A stretch of 64,000 nucleotides of DNA, from NCBI GenBank assembly GCA_022496185.1, contig WTXG01000018.1, forward strand, positions 186,001 through 250,000, read 5' to 3'. Origin of the DNA: Multifurca ochricompacta (lineage: Eukaryota; Basidiomycota; Agaricomycetes; Russulales; Russulaceae). The notes under the pieces are model-generated. The model saw only the letters and a program-made list of their open reading frames with translations, searched no databases and was not told the DNA's origin. Of the stretch, positions 48,662 to 60,598 are shown piece after piece (positions within the stretch are counted from its first letter, which is position 1; each line of letters opens with the position of its first letter). Made by a program: the position numbers and the translations under genes.

Positions 48662-49417
48662 GATGGCATGTAAAGAAACAGAAAAGAGCGTGATATATGA
48701 ATGATTTCAGATAACAAACCGGGGCTGGGATGTGAGTGAGTGAGTGAGTGAAGGTGTGATTGTGAGTTTGGTAAGGGCGCTCATCGCGTTCGTTTCTGAG
48801 GTTGAACGCACATTATCAAGTTCAAGATACAAGATAGATAATGACATCATTATCAACAAAATTATTTATTCAAAACAAAACGCTGCGAAGAGAGCAAGGC
48901 GTGTGGGGGGTAACAGAATATGCACGTTCTACTATAGTGCAGACCTTTATTCCATCTGCCCTCCGTTAGAAAAAAAGGGAGAAAGAAAGAAAAAAAAAAC
49001 ATGGCATAAGATATTGACCAAAAAAAAAATACATTCTCCTCTTCTTCTTGAGAAAAGAGTGAGAAAAAGAATAAAAACAACAGGGGGGGGAGGGATGACG
49101 AGTGCGTTGAGTTGATTGACGCGCCGAACGGAGATATCCGGTCTCGCCGCGCCCCGCCGCTTACATTCATTATTCATTCTCAAATGGTCGATACCTCGAC
49201 CCTCGACCTCAACATATCATATCGCCCAACGGCCTCCTAATCCCTCAAGGTGAGCCGTCTTTTTACAATCAAAACTTGAAGAGGACGCTTTGTCATGGAG
49301 ACATAACTCTTTCTGGCTTGTATGGGGGATGGATGGATTGTCTTCCCCTTGGATGACAACGTAGTGAGAACTAATGATTGACGGCCTTTTGTTTGGGGTC
49401 TTGGATTGACCCTTTAG
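48662..49417. other. Divergent spacer of the Kin4-like kinase and RPL24
   Basis: About 750 bp with a (GTGA)n run at 48732-48750 and A-rich tracts at 48970-49030. No gene supported; both promoters should lie here. Confidence 0.45.
48732..48750. repeat. (GTGA)n microsatellite
   Basis: Nearly five perfect GTGA units, 71 bp upstream of the kinase start codon. Ordinary simple repeat. Confidence 0.8.
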
Positions 49418-50043
49418 ATGGTGCGTTTATTTTGGTTCGCGAGATCACTGTCCTACTAACAGTCATTTCATGAGAGCAGAAACTTGAAATTGACTCGTTC
49501 ACCGGCTACAAAATATATCCAAGCAGGGGCCGCTTGTTCGTTCGAGGCGATAGCAAAGTTAGTGGTAGATCAACCCCCCTTTTGATGACGTTGTGAAATT
49601 ATCGTCTCTCAGATCTTCCGCTTCGGCGCATCGAAGAATGAATCGCTTTTTTTGCAGCGCAAGAATCCCCGAAAGATTGCTTGGACGGTGCTTTACCGCC
49701 GCATGCACAAGAAGGGTATCACCGAGGAAGTGGCAAAGAAACGGTCACGAAGGACCGTAAAACATCAGCGTGGCATTGTTGGCGCGGACCTCGCGGCCAT
49801 TGCTGCTAAACGCAATCAAAGCGCACAGGTTCGGACGCAGCAACGGCTTGCCGCGATCTCGAAGGCGAAAGTTGAGAAGAAGGAGAAAGAGGAGAAGAAA
49901 CCTAAGGTTCGTCTGCTCACACTGTCATAGGTGTGGCTAATATGAGCCCATCTCCTTGACAGGCCCACCGTCCTACTGCTCCTACGGCCAACTTGAAGAA
50001 TATCTCCAAGCAGCAGGCAAAAGGTGGACGGGGAGGTCGTTAG
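49418..50043 (+). CDS. RPL24: 60S ribosomal protein L24 (eL24)
   Basis: Exon 1 is only the ATG (49418-49420), followed by a GTGCGT donor. Exon 2 gives [20 protein letters not shown] then VRGDSK; exon 3 gives [80 protein letters not shown] and a Lys/Glu helix; the last exon ends [18 protein letters not shown]. About 150 residues, as expected. eL24 forms part of a bridge between ribosomal subunits. The opening K-[LV]-E after the start Met is the family norm, which fixes the splice. Complete. Confidence 0.96.
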
Positions 50044-50410
50044 GCTCCGTAATTACTTGTATGGCACATGTAACACGATCATTCCCGCGCGACATTTCTT
50101 TTTTTTTTACTATTTTTCTTTTGCTTTTGCTTTTCGTTTGCTTGTGCAATGATTGCTGTGATGAGTGCTGTGAATGCTGTCCGCTCGGTTCTGCCGGCGG
50201 CCGGCCAAAGCCGGGTTGTGTTCTGTGTTCCCATGTTTGTAACGCAACCCGCAACAACGCACGCCATTCTTTTCCTTGCGAACCCCCATTGACACCGACC
50301 ACCGACACCAAACAGGTGAGCACAATACAACTCTCATCTCATTTCAAAACCTATCACCTCTTACAACAAGCTTTCCTTTCCCCTCTAATTCAGAACTACA
50401 CGACAACGTC

Positions 50411-51138
50411 ATGTAAGACTACGCCTCTTACCGCAGTCGTCTTGTATCCTCACTTCTTGTACTACCCTGACTTGGTTGCATACCTAGGTCCGAACCTTAC
50501 GACCCTTACCTTCCTCGTGGTGGCTCGTCAGCGAATTCAGCTGCACCTGGCGGAAGCTCTGGCGCAAACCCCAAGACCGCTGCTATTCAAGCCCAGATTG
50601 ATGACACTGTCAACATCATGCGAGATAACATCACCAAGGTTGTAGAGCGTCAGGAACGACTCGACTCTCTCCAAGACAAGACGGGTTGGTTTTTCTCACA
50701 ATTTCCCCCATGCTAGGGGCTTCCTTCCTTCTTTCCCCTCATCGTGTTGAAATCACCCCGGGTGTTAATGCTCATATATTCCCTTCATCTTTTTAGACAA
50801 TCTTGCTGTTTCCGCTCAAGGCTTCCGCCGCAATGCGAACCGTGTCCGGAAGGTATGTTTTTTTGGTATTGCAGTTCCATAACGTTTTCGAGCTAAACCA
50901 ATCTTTCTCAGAACATGTGGTAAGTTTTAAACGCGACCTCTATAAACCAAACATGCACCTAATCAGGGGCTTTAATCATCCATGAAGGTGGAAAGATATG
51001 AAGGTAATATGCCTTCTGCTTGTTTCGCAGCGTTATTCACTCGATATCATCTCATTGTAGATGCGTATCATTATCGGTGTTGCAATCCTCGTTATCATCG
51101 CCATTATCGTCGTATCCATCGTGAAGGCAACACATTAG
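50411..51138 (+). CDS. SNC1: Exocytic R-SNARE (synaptobrevin/Snc1)
   Basis: The start codon is split: AT at 50411-50412, then an intron to 50487, then G at 50488, giving [20 protein letters not shown]. Unspliced, the ATG runs straight into TAA. The SNARE motif reads [40 protein letters not shown] (with the zero-layer Arg in VERQERL) and [20 protein letters not shown]. The tail anchor is [20 protein letters not shown], end ATH. Exons: 50488-50684, 50797-50852, then micro-exons 50912-50919 (8 nt) and 50988-51003 (16 nt), and a last exon from 51061. Snc1 sits on secretory vesicles and pairs with plasma-membrane Q-SNAREs. About 120 residues. Complete. Confidence 0.95.
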
Positions 51139-53515
51139 TCCCAGTATGCTTAAATTCGTTACCCTTCTAATGCGCTACACCGTGTCCCAGCTGTTTGTTG
51201 TACGTATGTTGATTCTTATGTTCTCATTTTGATTGTTCGTCTTCGAAAAGTCAGCACTTCTCGTGTCGAGACATTTTCGAATTTGGTGGGAGATTGGACC
51301 TTCCGTTGATGTTTTTCGAGACAGCAAGTATTTCTATAAACTTTATTTATGCGAGTCCTCTCTGCTAGGCGCTAGCGGACACCTCAAGTCTTTAAGCACG
51401 TGCAGGTTTGAGGGTCTCAAAATATCTGATGTTGTCTTCGCTCTTGCGTGGGGTAATCATCGAACACAAGTATGCTCTAGCCCCCCTTGGGAGACGAGCT
51501 TGAAATTGCAACCTGATATTTGACGTACGAGCTTCAACAGATGACTTCTTGTGCATGCTCTCGGCTTCAGTTACTCCAACGTACTCTGCAGCACAACACT
51601 TCCGTAGGCTGTCCGATCTATGACCCCTGTATTGTGAGTGGGAGTCCGTAAAGCCACCTTCTCTTAACAGTGCTTTAATTCCTCGGAGATTGTTTTCACG
51701 AGTGAGTTGGCATCAGCATCTGTGGCGTTGATGAGGTGACATAACAGAGCGCAAGTTTTGCATTGCCCACCTGTCGGCTGATGAAGATCCCACTCTCGAA
51801 AAGACACGCGCCCGTGTATACTCAGGGTCAATTGGTGCGTAATAGAATTGGGATTGGGATCTTCAAAGCAAGGCGACCGGTTCAGAAGAGGGCAGAGGAT
51901 AAAAGTACCATTTCGAGCATCTTTTAGAGCACGCTAGCCCAGATGGCAATCAGCTTCCTCTGACGGCATCATCACAGACAGAAAGCTTTCCTGTTCCAAA
52001 TCAAATGTCTAGCTAACAATCAGTTTGCCTCCTGCGACGTATTGCCTTGATCCGTGAACATCATTCGTTTGCCTGTTTAGGGACTTATCTGTCAGCTTAA
52101 TCTTCTCAATCTTATCGCAGGTTATCACACGGTTTATGTCTGGCGTTGCTTGGAGCTGAGTGGCAGCGTGCGCGCGCAACAATTGTAGTGCAAAATATCG
52201 GCTTGAATGTGAGATCGGGATGTTCATATGACACTAGATGCCTTCGCCCCATATTGATATGTTGGCATATTACAGGCTCCTGTCATTCCACAAGAGCATG
52301 TTAATTCCTCCTTTAATTGATGCCGTCTTCAAAACGGTGCGCAAAGTGCGAACATCTATCTTGGTTCATCCTGCTTGCTCTGATGCCCGGCTTTAATCAA
52401 AATCATACACAGGAATTGTGGAACCCGAAGAAAAGTCTCTCTCACTTTGTAATGGTCCCTGTCAACTTCGACAAGAGCTGTTTTGCCATTTGCCAAACAA
52501 GAACTGCGCGCGGATTTGGTTTGATTGAGTTCCCAGCCCGTGACACTTTCACTTACGGCAATATGTACAGATGTGGTTTCCTCGCCGCAGAGCCCCTAGC
52601 ACAGCATCAACCGCGACTATAGGCTTCAATAATGAAGTAATTTAAGGGGAAGGTTTAGAGGTCTTCAAGCCCACAAATTTGTGCAGATTACCTTGGGTCC
52701 TTCTCGGCCATTGTCAATCATCCAGCATCCGTGTAAATGTCTTATTCACATGCTCATGAGATTCTTTGACACAAATGCAAAACTTGGCTCTTCCATAATT
52801 CAAGAACAGCACAGAGAATGTTACTTCCTTCACTTCCCCACACCCACCTTATCATCACTGGCACGGAGCTTTCTTGGGGCACTCAGGCGCATACAACATT
52901 TTCGGCTCATTTCCGAACTACAGCATTCTTTGTCGCTGCCGCTCCCATCTTATCTTCTAATTCAATTTGGCCCTCATGCAGATTGTTGCCCTGAACATTA
53001 ATGTCACCCCTGGGTGGACTTTCTCTCACGAGTTGGTCGCCGGCGGCGACCGCATAACATAACATGTGCCCCCGATTCACGAGCCGGACCGAAACTGTGC
53101 GGCCCTTCGCCCTTACCTGTGATGGATCATGTGGTATGTGGTTTTTATGTGTGTTCCCTGTGCTGGCTGACCTCGTACCGAGGACCAGATTTCCAGCTAC
53201 AACGAGCCTGGAGGTGTCCTCCTTTCCCACAACAGTGAACTAAATGTAAGGAAGGATTCTTCTTGAACGGCGTTTGTTCAACACTTGGGCGTCAGAACAA
53301 TTGAATGGTACATTTTGGGCAGCAGTTAGTTTAGGTCATAATCCGTGTGGAGACGTTAACATGAATGCGCTTGGCTAGTCTGTAAGACGATACAGCTCAT
53401 TTGTTCTTCAATGTGAAAGTATTGATTGTGGGTTTCATAGCTACACCCAAATACGCTCAATTGAATTTTCCATGCTATTTATTAACGCTATATATTACAC
53501 AATGATGGAACATTT
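51139..53515. other. 2.4-kb stretch without a supported gene
   Basis: Short frames only (for example 52317-52622 and 52681-53001, plus strand), none with introns that extend them or a family I know. No terminal repeats, target duplications or transposase motifs were seen. It could hold the SNC1 3' UTR, a noncoding RNA or a decayed element. Confidence 0.4.
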
Positions 53516-53913
53516 CTAAGCAGTGGCATGAGCGGCATCCCTGGGCTAGAAGGACCGGTTGATAAATAGCACATGTCAGCACGTTGACATTAAAGTGCTT
53601 GAACATCGCATGTGGCCACTTACGGGATTGGTGATGCGGAGTGTGGTAGCAAGATTATTGAACTCCTGCGTGGTGGGGCGTACTCTGCCGCTGCAAACTG
53701 CCAGGTGTGAGTTGATAGGAAAGAACAATAGGAGTTCGGACGCACTGTCGCTAACGCGCTGCTCGGAGGAACCAACTTTCGCAGCGATTTGGGCGTAGCT
53801 ATAACCTAAGGTTTGACGATGAGCTCGCCAGCAAAACTAAGGCTCCAAGGAAAATGATGACCATTATCATTGATTGCTTTGTTTAGTGCCTTGCATTGGA
53901 CTTCAGATGCCAT
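53516..53913 (-). CDS. Tiny helix-turn-helix (Cro/C1 or cyanase-N-terminal-like) protein
   Basis: Four exons give about 71 residues: MASEVQCKALNKAINDNG, YSYAQIAAKVGSSEQRVSDI, CSGRVRPTTQEFNNLATTLR, ITNPPRDAAHATA. The pattern (S-YAQIAAKVGSSEQRVSDIC-G, then PT-xEF-LA-LxI) is that of a Cro/C1 HTH or of the N-terminal helical domain of cyanate hydratase. The cyanase catalytic C-domain is absent, so enzyme activity is unlikely. Junctions: AATG|GTCATC to CTTAG|GTTAT; GACA|GTGCGT to GGCAG|TTTGC; CCC|GTAAGT to TCTAG|CCCAG. All are phase-consistent, which supports a real gene despite its size. A TATA-like element lies about 57 nt upstream of the ATG. It runs divergent from RPS14. Role unknown; DNA binding or a cyanase-like interaction are possible. 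Confidence 0.72.
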
Positions 53914-53970
53914 GGTGAGTTGAGTGAATATGAAAGAGATGGGCCTGATGGAGAGACAAAAAGCGGAGAA

Positions 53971-53979
53971 TATATATAG
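53971..53979 (-). promoter_or_regulatory. TATA-like element upstream of the HTH gene
   Basis: Minus strand reads CTATATATA about 57 nt upstream of the HTH start codon. The sequence fits a TATA box; use is inferred from position only. Confidence 0.4.
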
Positions 53980-54327
53980 TTTGATCAAGCGCCTAGATGC
54001 AAAGGGAAAGTGGACGCCTCAACTAACAACCCAGGGAGGGAGGGCGTATGGGCTTATGGGCGTATGGGCTTTACGGGCGTAAGCGTAAGAATGGTCGGGA
54101 TTATTCGATTATCTATTATCATCATCCCATCGATATAAGATCCGATGAATGAATGACACTATGAATACAAAGTTACAGCTTAAGTAAGAGGAGCAGCAGA
54201 TTTGTATGTACATGTTTGTTTAACAACTTTAATTATCAAAGTGTCGTCTCTCTCCCTCCTAACCCTCTCCTCCAGCTTCCAGTCCAGTCAAGTTTTTCAT
54301 ATTCTAGTAGAAGCGAGGCTTCAAGAA

Positions 54328-54985
<658 letters not shown>

Positions 54986-57020
54986 ATAATACAAGATGAT
55001 TATTTTATGTGTTTGCGCGTATGTAATACATGCTGCCCAATGATGTATATGTCGCCGCGCGACGCGCAGCAAGTCCTTGCGTGCGAGGACTTGTCCCGTG
55101 GTCGTTCATTTCACTTTCGGAATGTGACTCATAAGTATGAGTGTCCGTAGTGCCATTCATTTTTGATGATCGTGGGAAGAGACAAGGTGTATGGTCAATG
55201 CTTCAGAACAGAGAAAAAGGTCAAGGGAAGTTGTAAGATAGAACCGTCTTTGGAAACATGAAGGAAAGTAGGAAAAACCATCGAAAAAGCTTTTGAGGGT
55301 ACCTTCCTGAGACCCCATTCTTACTCAACGTTCGGTGGGGAGAAGGGAAAAGGGAGAAGAGAAGTGGAAAGTTCCTATACAGCTGACATGGATTCTTTAC
55401 TCATCATTCATTGTTCTGTTCTGTTCTGTTCTATTCTCTTCTCGCTCGTGGGGGTGCAGTGCCCCGCACTCCAAAAAGGCCAACCCGGCAGTTTCCAGTC
55501 TACTTGACCGATACGGCAGGTAGAGAACACCGACTTGCTGGCGTTACGTGGATGGCAGATGCATGAATAGGACGTCTACACAGGCGGCATAACTTAAAGG
55601 CCAAAAGACAGCTCACCAAATGGCAACTCGCGTGGCGCAGGAGTTAATTCCGGGGATTTAACCGAGGAGTATCACGTCGCGTCGGCGTCGGCAAGTTCCC
55701 AAGGCAGCGGCACCACCACGCCCTAAACGCGTTGCCTCCTTATCGTTTTGTTCAATACCGGCCTGATGGTTCGCGTGCGCTGCTCGTGAGCGACCAACTT
55801 GAACAGGATGCACAGTTACTTATATCGGAGATCAAGCTTTACGTTAGTAACGTTGTTGGGTACCCAAGGTGAACGAGGGTATGGTATCGTGAGATGTAAT
55901 CTATATGTGTGTGTGTGGTGTGTGTTTTGGGCGACTTCACAACGTCGCCGATGGCAGGAACTGGAGATAGACCACGCCTCCGTAATTCACATATACGAAA
56001 TCCGGCATACGCGGGCACCATTGCAGCAAACTCTACAATGGGAAAACGGCGCCCCTGGAACCCGCCCCACGCAAACCCCACGTGTGATGATGATAACCCA
56101 TAAGGGCTGCGTCATCACCAGGTTGATCATGAGCCAAAGGCCCATTAGGGTCTCGGGGACACAGGTGAAAGTATAGGTGTAGGTGTAACAGATTTGGAGA
56201 ATAGCAGGCCAGCCACGCGTGAATGGGACGCGTTAAGCGGTAGAAGGATGAACGGTAATAGATGGAGGATGATGGCAGACTCATACCATCTTTTTCGAGA
56301 ACGAACGGAGAATTCTGTTCTTTTTTCACGGTGGCATTGCGTAGGTCTCACGAATGCAATAACCTTGTTCTAAAGAACGTAATGCGAACGCTTCGAGAGC
56401 CGGCATGGTGTTCATGATAAGATAAGTAATTGAATTATTGACAATTAAGGTGGAACTGGCTGTGCTCACTCCCGGGAAACTGCACTTCGGAGGTGGTGAG
56501 TACGGGAAAATGCCACCGGCAAACGATGCAACGTGTAACCCTTTAAGTTGTGCGCTAGGCGGTTATCGATCAAGAATTTCACGCGATAAAGAATTCCGAG
56601 TCTAGCGGGAGTCTGCATCCGCTCTCGTCTTTTGGATGCTGCTTTCTACTTTTTTTTTTTCATGGCATGAGGTTCAGTGGCGCAGATATTGGGTAACTTG
56701 CCGTCCTCGAGGTGCCGTCGAAGTAAGCGCCTGAAGGGGTCTCGCGCGATCACCGCGCAAGCATACGCAACGCACTGGGATGGGCGATGAGTTGTATAAG
56801 GTGTGACCGCGAGTAGGTCATGGTCTGGAGCAGGACATCGTCATTGGAGACGTTGCCGGGAGGTGGGGTCCACAACTGAACTGAGAACTGACTGAGGAAT
56901 GCTGGGCGGCGTTATTAATTAATGTTAATTAAATTAAATTTAAATTTAAATGATGAGTCACCGACACCGATGGTAGAGCATTAATAAGCGCGCAGGGCTG
57001 TGGGCAAAGGGGGATTGATA

Positions 57021-57053
57021 ATAGAATAGAATAGAATAGAATAGAATAGAATA
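57021..57053. repeat. (ATAGA)n microsatellite
   Basis: Six nearly perfect ATAGA units. Ordinary simple repeat in the gene-poor stretch. Confidence 0.85.
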
Positions 57054-57118
57054 ATAAGTGGCATAAGTGCGGTAAAGGCGGCAGACAGGCTAGCTATAGC
57101 TACTAACTACTACTAGCT

Positions 57119-57262
57119 AAAGGGGTAGGGTAGGGGCAGAGTAGGAAAGAGGAAGGGGTAGGGATAGGGTAGGGTAGAGTAGAGTAGGGTAGGGTAGGTA
57201 GAGAAGGGTGTAGAGGTGTAGGGGTGGAGGGGTGAGGGGGGTGTAGGGTGAGGGTGGGTAAG
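57119..57262. repeat. G-rich tract of GGGTA/GGGGT-type units
   Basis: About 144 bp on the plus strand made of irregular units such as GGGTAGGG, GGGGTAGGG and GTAGAGTAGGG. Many runs of three or four G spaced by 2-4 nt could fold as G-quadruplexes. It is not a clean TTAGGG telomere array. Possible interstitial, telomere-derived or promoter element. Confidence 0.6.
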
Positions 57263-58172
57263 AATTCTATTAGGGCAAAGGATCGGAGGTCGGAATTCGG
57301 AGCACCAAAATGGAATGAGATATACGGAAACGGATACGATACGGGATTAGAAAAAGAGAAAAGAGGTGCCAAGCCAAGAAAGGTGACCTTTAAAAAAATC
57401 GGGATGCCGAGCGGGTGCCATAAAACGTGTTTCAGAGTGTTTCAGTGTGTGTCAGCGCAGTCAGTTAGTTGTATCAGTGTATCATCAGTGTATCATCAGT
57501 TGTATCAGTCACGGTCACAGTCACAGCCCCATCCACATCACAGCCACATCCACATCACATCCACATCGCACCCTCCACCTCTGATCAAGCTGAGTCCGGT
57601 ATGTACAGTACCAACAACGAAAATAAAGATCTGCGCCAGTCGTGCTCATAGTACCGCGGTTCGCGGTGGAAGAGTGCTTTTTTTTTTTGGCAGGGCGCAT
57701 GGAGAGTAGAACAGGTTCACGTCGTTGGCGAAAATGCGGTTCCGTGCCGAAGTTGACGGTGAGCCAGGCGATCGGTTCTTCGAAAAATCCGATCTTTTTA
57801 GCCCTAACCCTATGTGAGGCACAAAACCATATTAAAGAAAACTGTACAGTTTTACTCAAGAATCAATCTCTGTGTATAGTACTCTGTATATATTATTCTT
57901 GAGGAGAGAGGCTGCGATTCAATGAGTTGTCAGACTAAAACCGGTCAAAGACAAAATAAAAGGGAAAAAGAAAAGAAACAAGAGAAAAATGTGAATAAAT
58001 GTGAAATGAAATGAAATGGAAAGGACCCCGGATGAGTAGTGCCTAATTGGGTGAAGTGAGTCGAAACTATTTATTTTCAAGAGACCCACTTGTTGATGCC
58101 TTCGCTTTTTTCCCCTCCCCCTTCCTCCTCCTTATGTTCCCCTAGGTCTTTTTCTTTTCTTTTTATGCTACC

Positions 58173-59631
58173 ATGCTCACCCTAGAGCCTGGCTCTCTGT
58201 GCGACGTCTGCGCGGACGAGTTTGGTCCTCGTAATTTACCTCATTGTATCCCATGTGGTTTGTTTTTTTTTTTTTGGCATTGGAAAAATTTCACTCAAAT
58301 TTCTTTCCCTTTCTTTCAGGACATGTATTGTGCTTGAGTTGCTGCAATAACATTCTCGAAAAAACTACATCACGTCTCTCACCTGTCTGCCCCTTCTGCC
58401 GCGAACACTTTACTCGTAGCACAGTTCGCCTCATTCGTATTGATTTCAATGGCCCCAGCAGCGGCTGGAGTACTCCAAGAAGATCCCCAAATAGCCCTCG
58501 ACCCCCACTCATTGAAGATGACTTCCCTAACGACCTCCTCCTCAAAGCGTCCGCACCTACTTTCCCTGACCCTGGGGAGCCTCGCGCTCGCGAGGGTCGC
58601 ATGCTGGAGTCCAAGGTCGCCAGAGTGGCTTCAAAAAAATGCTCTGTGGAAGAAGTTACCGCCCTCCAGCAGGAGGTTGACCGCTGGCTTGCAGAGGTTA
58701 CTGCGGCCGACGCTGTCTGTGCACCGTCCTCGTCTGCGAAGAGCAGTTTACTTACTTCTTGGCCTGTACAGTCTTCAGCGCTCTATCTGAGCTCCTTGCT
58801 TCTCAAGGCTATTCTTGCCAACCACGTCGCATTCTCAGATGCAGCCAAGGCAGCCAAGCACGCGGAGACGTCTTTAAAACTAAAAGTGGACGAGCTTGAA
58901 CTCGAGAAGAGTAGACTTGAGGTCGAACTTCACAAGTGAGTCATCTCCATATTTTCCTGTGCCATTTGACCCTGACGTGCCTTTCCCCAGGCAGGTTAGC
59001 CCTTTGTTACTCCTGTCAAGGCTCACTGCTGACATTCTTACAGAAAGTCCAATACAATCAAAAGGTCCAAGAGTGCCAGAGTCTCCGTACGGAGCTCAGT
59101 CGCTTCGTGTCCACTCCCACTACCCCTGCCGTGTCAACGGCATCTTCGGCGGCGTCTGCTCACGCTGGTTTGTCGAGCGCGTCGCGGTCATCTGCCTCTC
59201 CCCCTAGCTCTCGTGTGGCGTCACCTACTTCTTCTCCATCATACATTCCCAACATAGCTTCGCCGCTCTCCCGTCTGGGTCACACCCGTTCTGTGTCCGT
59301 AGTCCATTCACCTCCCACGCGCTCGGCGTCTGTAGCTCCCACATCCCCCACACGCTCGGCGTCTACCGCCCCAACTCGAATTTCCACTCCTGGTTTTCCT
59401 TCTACAGTTCACAGATCTGCGACACCTGCCGTACCGTCGTTCCGTTCCAGTACCCCTGCATCACTGTCCCCTGTACGCAAGTCCCGCACGATGTCGATGT
59501 CTCAACAGCAGCCTCCTCCGTTACCTTCTAGTGATCGTTGGCCACCGTCACTCGTCGCCGCGACCATGAAGCCCTCTGCCCCTGCAGCCGCTTCGCGACC
59601 ATTAGGTCCTCGCATTCCCACTAGGGCGTGA
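58173..59631 (+). CDS. RING-finger, coiled-coil protein (putative E3 ubiquitin ligase)
   Basis: Start MLTLEPGSLCDVCADEFGPR. The RING is C3HC4-type: LCDVCADEF, LPHCIPCGHVLCLSCCNNIL, SPVCPFCREHF, with an intron inside (58256-58320). After a linker (STPRRSPNSPRPPLIEDDFP) comes a helical block (VEEVTALQQEVDRWLAEVTA), then a coiled coil (AAKHAETSLKLKVDELELEK, SRLEVELHK). A Ser/Pro/Thr-rich tail ends PLGPRIPTRA. An apparent 4-nt micro-exon GCAG (58991-58994) between introns of 55 and 49 nt would read HKQKVQYNQKVQECQSLRTE, keeping the coil; without it the text reads LALCYSCQGSLL. About 400 residues. The substrate is unknown. Confidence 0.8.
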
Positions 59632-60598
59632 TACTTAATCGATCGGAACTCTTTTTCTTCCTTCTTTTCTCCTTTTCACCCTTTACACACGGTGTCTATA
59701 CCCCAGAGTCGTACGCCGTATCTTATCACGGAGCTAGTTCTCTTATCGCGCTCTCAGCAGTGACTGACTACCTTAGCTTTATTTCGTTGTAAATACTGTT
59801 TGGTTTAGCGCGATGCGCGCTGCTCTTACTTATTACCTTTTTTGATTTGTTCTGGCCCCTCACTTTTGCATTCTCCATCCCCTAATACTTACTCCCTTCC
59901 CTTTCACCTCGTACTTATTATTTTTCATTTGTAGCAAACAGCTCACGAATCTCTTACGCCTTGCATACGTCTTGTTCACGGTTACGGCTTAGGATTCTAG
60001 TGGGATCACAGGATGCTCACCAGAATAGAATTCTAATATCACGATTTTGTTTTTTTTGTTTTTCGGATCTGTTCATTGGATTGAGTCATAAAGGAATGTC
60101 GAGTGGTCAAAGTCAAGTTGACATGAGACATGAGGTTAGTTTGACGTTGATTGTGAGATGTAAGGGGGAGACTAGCTAACTAAGCTATCACCTTCACTTC
60201 ATGCCGAATCTGTCGGTTGGGTAGACTGGACCGCACGGCTCTTTAGATATTTCGAATCGAATCTCGAGATTACAAAAAAATCCAAAAACATAAAGCAAAA
60301 TCAAATCTCTAGCGCTTTTCCTGTTCGGTTCTCTATCGCGCTTATCGCAAATGATTGTTGTTGTATTTGTTTTATATATATATAATAGGGAGCTGCGCAA
60401 GATCCGAGTGAGAATATCACCCGGTTATCTATACTTCCCTCTATTGGCACCACAATCGATCTAGCCAACGTGCAAACACGGGTGAGAGGTGGGACGAATA
60501 AGATCATCGTCCCTAAATCGCCCCTCCGTCGTAAGATAACGGCATCTATGCACAGAAATCGGAAACTGTTGAAGAGCCGTCAGGTCAGCTTGTGCTCT
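59632..60598. other. Spacer between convergent genes
   Basis: About 970 bp between the RING gene and GLE1 stop codons. T- and C-rich 3' UTR-like sequence. No supported gene. Confidence 0.5.

Larger units (their letters stand above)
54986..58172. other. 3.2-kb stretch without a supported gene, rich in simple and G-rich repeats
   Basis: No frame is convincing. Content: TGTTC repeats near 55409-55430, AT-rich palindrome-like sequence (TTAATTAATGTTAATTAA) at 56916-56933, an (ATAGA)n run at 57021-57053, a G-rich stretch at 57119-57262, and pyrimidine/CA-rich sequence (57510-57590). It could hold a noncoding RNA or a divergent gene that I cannot read. Confidence 0.45.

Noticed and set aside
51139..53515. 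Transposon remnant
   Set aside because: No terminal repeats, target duplications or transposase or reverse-transcriptase motifs were seen.
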